Source of the DNA: an uncultured Petrimonas sp.
Lineage (GTDB): Bacteria; Bacteroidota; Bacteroidia; Bacteroidales; Dysgonomonadaceae
Direction: 5' to 3'
Length of the DNA stretch: 6,085 bases
NCBI GenBank assembly: GCA_934621705.1
Contig: CAKTUP010000116.1
Coordinates: 1 to 6,085 of the forward strand
In this document: positions 1 to 4,937 of the stretch, in pieces
Numbering within the stretch: position 1 is the first letter of the stretch
Layout: each line of letters begins with the position of its first letter
Position numbers and translations under genes: made by a program
The notes under the pieces: model-generated
Database searches by the model: none
Told to the model about the DNA's origin: nothing
What the model saw: the letters and a program-made list of their open reading frames with translations, nothing else

Positions 1-843
1 ACCGTGGGGCGCGGAATTAACGCTTTTCACCACAAACGTCCGTTTTATTATTACGCCACATCGGTTTGGTATTCGCTGGCGCCGTGGATGTTTCTCTCTG
101 TCGGATTGATTATCGCGGGAATGATTCGAAAGAAAATTCAAACCGATATCGAGCGCTATTTTCTGGTAATTATTTTGACAACCTTCGTTATGCTGTCGAT
201 AATCAGTTCCAAATTATCGGTGTATCTGCTTCCCGCATTTCCATTTTTCATTTACCTGTCGGTGCTTTTGCTGAAGAAATTTGATACAACAAACCTTTGG
301 TTGCGGCTCTTGTTGGCTATTCCGGCGGTTATTTTCGCGCTGGCGTTGCCTGCGATAATTTACTTGTCGAAAACCGATGAGACATTTTTTACGGGCGTTC
401 CGCTTGTTTATTTCGCGGCAGGAATCACCACGCTCAGCGGTTTGGCGGTTCTCTATTTGTTGTTTCTGAAAAAACAGATGCGCCAATCCATTCGGGTTAT
501 GGCGTTCGGGGTTTTACTGACGGTATTTGTTGCCGGGTTGGCTATGCCGCAGCTCAATCCGTATATGGGATGGAACAAACTGTGCGAAAAGGCCTACGCG
601 GTTGCCTCCGAAAAAAACACATCGGATTATTATGTGTACGGCATTTCGCGGGCGGAAAGCATGGACGTTTTTTTAAAAAAAGACGTGATTTTCGCAGAAA
701 AAGAAGAAATAATAAACAACTCGCTGGCCGGACAACTTCTGTTGATATCGGACAAGGCAATTAAAAATGATACCGAAATTCAATCGGTTATACACAATAA
801 AGAACAGTACAAAGTAGGCAACTTTGTGATCGTGGTGTTTTAG
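1..843 (+). CDS. ArnT-like GT39 glycosyltransferase, C-terminal part (5' end outside window)
   Basis: This is an integral-membrane glycosyltransferase of the GT39/ArnT/PMT superfamily, which takes a sugar from a polyprenyl-phosphate carrier and moves it to an envelope acceptor on the periplasmic side. Only the last 280 residues are present. The frame is open from base 1, so the GTG at base 4 is an internal valine and not the start. Near the left edge, RPFYYY followed by LAPW (window residues 13-29) matches the periplasmic loop and helix of ArnT-type enzymes, and SSKLSVYLLPAFP (69-81) matches the family's GKLPxYxLP-like motif. About six hydrophobic segments follow: roughly 23-41, 53-70, 72-91, 99-121, 132-156 and 163-182. 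A soluble tail of about 100 residues ends the protein. The catalytic N-terminal loops are outside the window, so donor and acceptor cannot be named. The downstream sugar epimerase fits a glycan role. A T7A7 run (668-681) lies in the tail region. Confidence 0.8.
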   Translation, partial: TVGRGINAFHHKRPFYYYATSVWYSLAPWMFLSVGLIIAGMIRKKIQTDIERYFLVIILTTFVMLSIISSKLSVYLLPAFPFFIYLSVLLLKKFDTTNLWLRLLLAIPAVIFALALPAIIYLSKTDETFFTGVPLVYFAAGITTLSGLAVLYLLFLKKQMRQSIRVMAFGVLLTVFVAGLAMPQLNPYMGWNKLCEKAYAVASEKNTSDYYVYGISRAESMDVFLKKDVIFAEKEEIINNSLAGQLLLISDKAIKNDTEIQSVIHNKEQYKVGNFVIVVF

Positions 844-852
844 AACGATAAT

Positions 853-881
853 CTTTGTCAAAGTTTCAAACTTTGACAAAG
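853..881. repeat. 14-bp perfect inverted repeat with 1-base centre
   Basis: The left arm CTTTGTCAAAGTTT (853-866) is the exact reverse complement of the right arm (868-881), with a single C between them. Each arm is itself nearly symmetric (CTTTG-T-CAAAG and CTTTG-A-CAAAG), so several alternative folds are possible. It begins 10 bases after the GT39 stop codon and ends 21 bases before the epimerase start. The stem is A/T-rich and no T-run follows, so it is not a classic intrinsic terminator. It could be a weak terminator or mRNA-end stabiliser, a protein-binding dyad, or a copy of a dispersed intergenic palindrome. The structure is certain; the role is not. Confidence 0.85.
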
Positions 882-901
882 TTGATTCCTAAAGTGAAAT
901 T

Positions 902-1921
902 ATGAAGATATTGGTTACCGGAGCTGCCGGATTTATTGGATATCACGTTGCCAAAAAACTGGCCGAGCAGGGTTTTGAAGTAATCGGACTCGATAATATC
1001 AATGATTATTACGATGTTCGTTTAAAGTTTGCTCGTCTATCGGATTCGGGAATCCGAAGGGAAAAAATCAAAACCGGCGAATTTGCGCAAAGCGATAAAT
1101 TTCCGAATTACCGTTTTGTTCCCTTAGATTTAACCGATAGGGAAGGAATTTCTTCTCTTTTCGGGAAAGAACAATTTACGCACGTGATTAATCTTGCTGC
1201 GCAGGCAGGAGTCAGGTATTCGCTCGAAAATCCGTTTTCCTACATTAATTCCAATGTTGTTGGTTTTGCCAATTTGCTTGAAGCTTGTCGCGTGTCGGCC
1301 GTTCAACATTTGGTGTATGCCAGTTCCAGCAGCGTGTATGGCAATGATACGCCAATTCCGTACAAAGAATCCACCCAAACCGATCATCCTGTGAGTTTGT
1401 ATGCGGCTACAAAAAAAGCCAACGAATTGCTGGCTTATTCCTACAGTAAATTGTACAACTTGCCGGCTACCGGAATCCGTTTTTTCACTGTTTACGGCCC
1501 GTGGGGACGTCCCGATATGGCGCCCTGGCTGTTTGTCTCCGCCATTTCGAAAGGCAAACCCATAAAAGTTTTTAATCAAGGAGAGATGCAGCGCGATTTC
1601 ACGTTTATTGACGATGTGGTGGAAGGCGTACTGAAAATTATTCCGTCTCCTCCTTCATCCGAAGTTCCGCATACGATTTACAATATGGGTTGTTCGTCGC
1701 CCGTTCGGTTGATGGATTTTATTCGCATCATCGAAAAAACTACCGGAAAAGAAGCGATAATTGAAATGGCCAAAATGCAGCCGGGCGATGTTGTTTCCAC
1801 TTTTGCCGACACAAAACTGCTCGAAACTAATTTCGGTTACAAGCCTGCCACATCGGTTGAAACCGGAATCGAAAAATTTCACGAGTGGTTTAAGGATTAC
1901 GAAGCGGGAAAATTCGGATAG
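902..1921 (+). CDS. NAD-dependent sugar epimerase, probable UDP-glucuronate 4-epimerase
   Basis: This 339-residue extended-SDR epimerase probably interconverts UDP-glucuronate and UDP-galacturonate through a 4-keto intermediate, in the cytoplasm, to supply capsule, O-antigen or exopolysaccharide synthesis. The N-terminal Rossmann motif is GAAGFIG (7-13), and Asp31 in LDNINDYYD is placed to hold the NAD ribose. The catalytic set is visible: SSSSVYG (141-147) and the YxxxK pair Tyr167/Lys171. AAQAGVRYS (99-107) and TVYGPWGRPDMA (196-207) are the stretches that point to UDP-glucuronate epimerases over UDP-glucose or dTDP-glucose enzymes. Length is normal for the family. The ATG is preceded by A/T-rich sequence with no strong Shine-Dalgarno site. 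It follows the GT39 gene by 58 bases on the same strand, so co-transcription is likely. A related uronate or hexose 4-epimerase remains possible because substrate cannot be read with certainty. Confidence 0.88.
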   Translation: MKILVTGAAGFIGYHVAKKLAEQGFEVIGLDNINDYYDVRLKFARLSDSGIRREKIKTGEFAQSDKFPNYRFVPLDLTDREGISSLFGKEQFTHVINLAAQAGVRYSLENPFSYINSNVVGFANLLEACRVSAVQHLVYASSSSVYGNDTPIPYKESTQTDHPVSLYAATKKANELLAYSYSKLYNLPATGIRFFTVYGPWGRPDMAPWLFVSAISKGKPIKVFNQGEMQRDFTFIDDVVEGVLKIIPSPPSSEVPHTIYNMGCSSPVRLMDFIRIIEKTTGKEAIIEMAKMQPGDVVSTFADTKLLETNFGYKPATSVETGIEKFHEWFKDYEAGKFG

Positions 1922-1929
1922 AAATACAA

Positions 1930-2544
1930 TTATTTTACATGTAATTTCCCCAAAATTGCTGACGAAATAAAATCTGCCGCTTTAGCGTTCAACCCGCCGC
2001 CCATCACCAGCATATCGGCGCGTTCGCGCGATGGTTTTATGAATTCTTCGTGCATCGGGCGCACGGTTTTGTAGTATCGTTTTATCACATCAATGGCTGT
2101 TCTGCCGCGCGATTCCATGTCGCGCTCGATAATGCGCGAAAGCCGGTGATCGGGTTCCACTTCCAGATAAATACGCATATCCATTTCGTCGCAAAGTTCG
2201 GGCTGCGTGAGAATCAAAATGCCTTCGATCAATAAAATCTTGTTGGGTTTTATCCGGATTGTTTCGGGTTGGCGCGTGCAGGTAAGATACGAATAAGTGG
2301 GTGAGTCGATTTCCTGTCCCGATTTTAGTTTTTGTACATCCGTCAACATCAAATCCCATTCGATGGAATCAGGATGATCGAAATTCAACGCTCGGCGTTG
2401 TTCGATGGGCAAATGCCCGCTGTCTTTGTAATACGAATCCTGCGTGAGCAGCGAAATCTGGTCGTAAGGAACTCTTTCGAGAATGGAGTTGACCAACGTT
2501 GTTTTTCCTGAGCCGGAACCGCCGGCGATACCTATGGTAAACAT
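1930..2544 (-). CDS. udk: Uridine kinase (uridine/cytidine salvage)
   Basis: Uridine kinase phosphorylates uridine and cytidine to UMP and CMP with ATP or GTP in cytoplasmic pyrimidine salvage. The 204-residue protein has the usual length. The Walker A loop is GGSGSGKT (8-15), close to the N-terminus. DSYYK (36-40) and NFDHPDS (54-60) are the nucleoside-binding motifs of the family. IEGIL (106-110) ends the Walker B-type strand, and RIIERDMESRGR (137-148) is the arginine-rich lid over the phosphates. The C-terminal YYKTVRPMHEEFIKPSRE (157-174) is also typical. It is the last gene of a four-gene minus-strand run, 61 bases after argR, and that gap is mostly a 7-bp tandem repeat. Its stop lies 8 bases from the stop of the convergent epimerase gene. 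No terminator hairpin is seen between them. Confidence 0.95.
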   Translation of the reverse strand: MFTIGIAGGSGSGKTTLVNSILERVPYDQISLLTQDSYYKDSGHLPIEQRRALNFDHPDSIEWDLMLTDVQKLKSGQEIDSPTYSYLTCTRQPETIRIKPNKILLIEGILILTQPELCDEMDMRIYLEVEPDHRLSRIIERDMESRGRTAIDVIKRYYKTVRPMHEEFIKPSRERADMLVMGGGLNAKAADFISSAILGKLHVK

Positions 2545-2549
2545 ATCAA

Positions 2550-2584
2550 TTTACGATTTACGATTTACAAGTTACGAGTTATGA
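2550..2584. repeat. Five-unit 7-bp tandem repeat between argR and udk
   Basis: Five consecutive heptamers read on the plus strand TTTACGA (2550), TTTACGA (2557), TTTACAA (2564), GTTACGA (2571) and GTTATGA (2578). On the coding strand of udk the unit is TCGTAAA, drifting to TCATAAC at the upstream end. The array ends 5 bases before the udk start codon, so it occupies the ribosome-binding region. The first two units are identical and the array decays in one direction, as expected for replication slippage. No copy is seen elsewhere in the window. Confidence 0.85.
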
Positions 2585-2605
2585 TGTGAGCTTGTTGTGA
2601 AAGAT

Positions 2606-3085
2606 TCATTCCCTTGCAAAAAGCAGTTTCAGTGCATTAATAATATCGGCTTTGTTGCTGTTTTCCCGAAGAACCACAAGAACGGTATCGCTTCCGGCAA
2701 CGGTTGCCATAACTCCCGGAATGTTGTTGATGTCGATATCCTGAGCCACTCCACGAGCATATCCGCTCGGTGTTTTTATTACGGCAAACTGTCCCGAAAA
2801 TTCGATATTGATAATCCCGTGCCGCGAAAAAGGCGATGTCATACCAAACTTATCGGCTTTGGGTTGGGGCAGTTTAATTCCCGGCAGTCTGTAAAAATAG
2901 TTGCCTGCGGCATCGGGTGTTTTGGCCACCTTCATTTCCCGAAAATCGCGCGACAGAGTGGCTTGCGTCAATTCAAAACCTTTATCGGAAAGTAATTGCA
3001 ACAATTCTTCCTGACTCTCGATGGAGTTTGTGCCCAAAATCTGAGCAATGGCTTCCTGACGTTCTTCTTTGCCGGGTTTCTTCAT
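2606..3085 (-). CDS. argR: ArgR-family arginine repressor
   Basis: This is a 159-residue transcription regulator of the ArgR/AhrC family, which represses arginine synthesis genes, and in some species activates catabolism, when L-arginine is bound by the hexamer. The N-terminal winged helix-turn-helix is clear: SQEELLQLLSDKGFEL (24-39), then QATLSRD (41-47) with the Ser-Arg pair (45-46) that sits in the DNA-recognition helix. The C-terminal core is also recognisable: FSGQFAVIKTPSGYA (96-110) and PGVMATVAGSDTVLVV (123-138). In E. coli and Bacillus the latter reads GDDT, and the two aspartates contact arginine. Here it is GSDT, with Ser132 in place of the first Asp. It lies 43 bases after the lipoprotein gene and 61 before udk, with no arginine genes in view. 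The N-terminus aligns well, so the ATG start is secure. It could be a divergent paralogue with a different ligand response. Confidence 0.9.
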   Translation of the reverse strand: MKKPGKEERQEAIAQILGTNSIESQEELLQLLSDKGFELTQATLSRDFREMKVAKTPDAAGNYFYRLPGIKLPQPKADKFGMTSPFSRHGIINIEFSGQFAVIKTPSGYARGVAQDIDINNIPGVMATVAGSDTVLVVLRENSNKADIINALKLLFARE

Positions 3086-3109
3086 TGATGGGGTTACTTA
3101 AAGGTATTA

Positions 3110-3128
3110 AGACGCAAGCATTGTGTCT
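3110..3128. repeat. 19-bp imperfect palindrome touching the lipoprotein stop codon
   Basis: On the plus strand AGAC-G-CAA-GCA-TTG-T-GTCT folds as 4 pairs, one mismatch, 3 pairs and a 3-base loop. It fills about half of the 43-base gap between the lipoprotein stop (3129-3131) and the argR start. The following bases CTAC (3129-3132) include the complement of the lipoprotein TAG stop. It may be a small intergenic palindrome or a weak mRNA hairpin. No T-run follows it in the direction of transcription, so it is unlikely to be a strong terminator. Confidence 0.55.
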
Positions 3129-3719
3129 CTACTTATCTCCGCCAAAAGTGAACACAACGGGTATGGGCGCCGGAACTCTGATGGGTGTGTTGCCTACCAA
3201 AAGTTTTGGCCAGAGCTTCACCGTAACTTTTGTTTCATCGGACGACAAGCCCAGAAAACCGCTCATTTCTTTAGCTACGCGGTCGCGGGAATACCTGTTC
3301 ATCAGGTTTTTCAAATCAACTCCGATGGACAATGGCAAAACGGTTGTCTGTCCCGATTCCACGCGAATGGGAACGTCCATTTTGCCGGTGGTAAACTCCA
3401 TTTCGTTGATTTCGATGGCATATTCCAGCGCGTTGAGAAACGCCGCGGCCTGATTGGGGTTTGTAACATCCATATTGAGCGTCATGCTGAACGGAATGGT
3501 TTGCAAACTTCCGCCGGTAAGGATACTCGAAAGGGAAGCAAAATTAGACAAAGAGATAGATGAACCGTCTCCCAGATTTATCCCTGCCAACTGCATATCG
3601 GTAATGGAGTTGTACTTGTATTCGCATTGCGATAACTGAATGGCGCCGCCAATTTGGTTAAGCACATCGCAGCTGGTGAGCGCGAAAATCAGCAACGAAA
3701 GTAAAAATGTTTTTTTCAT
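3129..3719 (-). CDS. Lipoprotein with LEA14/WHy-like domain, function unknown
   Basis: This is a small envelope lipoprotein of 196 residues. Residues 1-16 form a signal peptide (KK, then a hydrophobic stretch) and the lipobox is LTSC (14-17), with Cys17 as the lipidated residue after signal peptidase II cleavage. The mature part starts with a short linker. Residues of about 75-170 resemble the LEA14/WHy fold: alternating beta strands, LNMDVTNPN (81-89) carrying the typical V-x-NPN element, then ALEYAIEINE (97-106), and a strand rich in PLSIGVDL (129-136). The C-terminus PIPVVFTFGGDK is also beta-like. WHy-type domains occur in plant LEA14 proteins and in many bacterial secreted proteins, some tied to stress tolerance; a job here cannot be inferred. 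It follows the DUF2027-Smr gene by 34 bases, suggesting co-transcription. Final membrane location (inner, outer or surface) is not shown. Confidence 0.8.
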   Translation of the reverse strand: MKKTFLLSLLIFALTSCDVLNQIGGAIQLSQCEYKYNSITDMQLAGINLGDGSSISLSNFASLSSILTGGSLQTIPFSMTLNMDVTNPNQAAAFLNALEYAIEINEMEFTTGKMDVPIRVESGQTTVLPLSIGVDLKNLMNRYSRDRVAKEMSGFLGLSSDETKVTVKLWPKLLVGNTPIRVPAPIPVVFTFGGDK

Positions 3720-3753
3720 ATCTCTCTGTTTTTTATTTTAGCAGTTAGCCACT

Positions 3754-4827
3754 TTATCTCACCGTTATCATGGTTGCGCCGAAACCGTATTCGCGAAACG
3801 ATGCATCCTGATAGTAAGAACTCTTGTATTTGTTTTTTATTTCCTTGAGCAACGCGTTTTTTAACACGCCGTCGCCCTTCCCATGAATAAAGACTATTTT
3901 TTGGCCTTTTCGTTTAAGATTTTCCTGCATTACCTCGTTAAATTTCCGGAGTTGAAATTCAAGCATTTCGGTATTGTCCATTCCCGCCGTGTTATCGAGC
4001 AGTTGATCGATGTGCAAATCCACTTCGATAATGGGATTTTTTTCTTTTTTCACCACTTTTTGTAAGCGTGGGCGGCCTTCGGAAGCGGTTTTCTCCTGCA
4101 TCGCACGCTGAATATCGCCTGCCGAAACCAGCATTTCCCATTCGGGAATGTCGTTTCGGGTGATGTAATAAACAAGTGCGTTGTCGTCGAAATAATCGTT
4201 TTCGGTGAAGCTGTGCAGCTTGTAGAATTTTACGGTATCGATGCGCAATTCCACCGAAACCGGATTCTTGAAACGAAACGGTTTGTTGTGCTTGAACGAC
4301 ATAAACTGAACACAAATCTTCTCCAGATCGTTGAGCTGTGATTTATCGAATTCTTCGATGAAAATCTGCGTGTTGGGTTCTACAATACCGTTGAAACGGC
4401 TTCTCCACGAATTATTCTCGCGGCTCATATAATTGAAAAACAGGTAGTAATTGCTGTCGTTTACAAAATAACATTCAAACGAAGTTTGCGTCATGTTTTT
4501 GATGTCGGTGGGCAAGTAAACAAGGCAAGTGGTGATTTTTTCGCCTTCGGCGGTTTCGGAAATCAGGTTTGTTTCCTCAACATTGGCAGCGGGTCTCTGT
4601 TTTTCGACCTTTTTTTCCGGCTCTTTCTCGGGAATTTCGTTTTCCGTTTGTCCTAATTTTTCGTTTCCGGCGGCTTCCACCACCACGCACTCCGAAATAA
4701 GCACAGGAACATCGAATCCGTTTTCGTCTTCAACAATAACCAGTTGTTTGTTTAAAAAACCTTTTACCTGTCCACCGCCAACGGTGCTGAGAAAACGAAC
4801 TTTGTCGCCGATCTGTAATTTTTTCAT
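3754..4827 (-). CDS. DUF2027-Smr domain protein with KOW/SH3-like N-terminus
   Basis: This 357-residue cytoplasmic protein has three visible parts. Residues 4-45 (IGDKVRFLSTVGGGQVKGF, then VIVEDENGFDVPV) look like a small KOW/SH3-like beta barrel. Residues 55-98 are a charged, low-complexity linker rich in Glu and Lys. Residues of about 99-235 form the rest of the DUF2027 region, mostly beta-rich. After a basic hinge (252-264), the C-terminal Smr domain (about 265-357) shows EVDLHID (268-274), IHGKGDGVLKNALL (314-327) and GFGATMITV (348-356). Smr domains are found in MutS2 and SmrB-type proteins, and several act as nucleases or on stalled ribosomes. The DLH and HGKG motifs are kept here, so activity is plausible. 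It seems to be the first gene of the minus-strand unit. I found no consensus promoter upstream. The family assignment is firm; the RNA or ribosome role is inference. Confidence 0.88.
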   Translation of the reverse strand: MKKLQIGDKVRFLSTVGGGQVKGFLNKQLVIVEDENGFDVPVLISECVVVEAAGNEKLGQTENEIPEKEPEKKVEKQRPAANVEETNLISETAEGEKITTCLVYLPTDIKNMTQTSFECYFVNDSNYYLFFNYMSRENNSWRSRFNGIVEPNTQIFIEEFDKSQLNDLEKICVQFMSFKHNKPFRFKNPVSVELRIDTVKFYKLHSFTENDYFDDNALVYYITRNDIPEWEMLVSAGDIQRAMQEKTASEGRPRLQKVVKKEKNPIIEVDLHIDQLLDNTAGMDNTEMLEFQLRKFNEVMQENLKRKGQKIVFIHGKGDGVLKNALLKEIKNKYKSSYYQDASFREYGFGATMITVR

Positions 4828-4856
4828 TCGAACCTACAGTTTCTTAATCGCATTTT

Positions 4857-4887
4857 TTTGATGCAACTACAAAGTTGCCTAATTTTG
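4857..4887 (+). promoter_or_regulatory. Bacteroides-type promoter for queA
   Basis: TTTG at 4857-4860 is followed after exactly 19 bases by TAATTTTG at 4880-4887, a full match to the Bacteroidota consensus (TTTG at -33, TAnnTTTG at -7). Transcription would start near 4892-4896, giving a leader of about 42-46 bases before the queA ATG at 4938. The leader is A/T-rich, with no Shine-Dalgarno site, as is common in this phylum. Confidence 0.75.
4863..4878. promoter_or_regulatory. 6-bp palindrome inside the queA promoter spacer
   Basis: GCAACT (4863-4868) and AGTTGC (4873-4878) are perfect inverted arms around a 4-base centre. They fill the spacer between the -33 and -7 elements of the queA promoter, and the plus-strand -7 element starts two bases after the right arm. 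The site could be an operator for a dimeric regulator acting on queA and perhaps on the divergent Smr gene. A 6-bp dyad in a short gap may also be chance. Confidence 0.4.
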
Positions 4888-4937
4888 TCGGATTATTCGC
4901 AGAATTTGTTATAAAAATAAGACTAATTTTCCTAAAA

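Noticed and set aside
4..6. GTG as the start codon of the first gene
   Set aside because: The frame is open to base 1 and the protein aligns only with the C-terminal part of GT39/ArnT-like enzymes, so the gene begins before the window.
1040..1057. 8-bp perfect inverted repeat (TCGGATTC, GG, GAATCCGA)
   Set aside because: It lies inside the epimerase coding region (residues 47-52), in a variable surface stretch. One such repeat in a gene is expected by chance and nothing else marks it as functional.
1130..1579. 149-codon open frame on the minus strand
   Set aside because: It is fully antisense to the well-supported epimerase gene, and its translation lacks any recognisable domain.
3086..3109. 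Promoter for argR (TACCTTTA on the minus strand)
   Set aside because: The -7-like element lacks the final G and no TTTG lies 19-21 bases upstream.
2597..3563. Plus-strand open frames of 132, 178 and 146 codons
   Set aside because: They overlap argR and the lipoprotein gene on the opposite strand. Their translations look like antisense reading (Cys/His/Ser-rich, no motifs).
4829..4873. Minus-strand promoter for the Smr gene (TTTG at 4870-4873, TAGGTTCG at 4829-4836)
   Set aside because: The spacing is about 33 bases instead of 19-21, one consensus base is wrong, and the start site would fall inside the coding region.
4888..4937. Possible preQ1 riboswitch in the queA leader
   Set aside because: The leader is about 45 bases and A/T-rich, with no C-rich loop or stem-loop of the preQ1-I type and no pseudoknot pairing that I could find.
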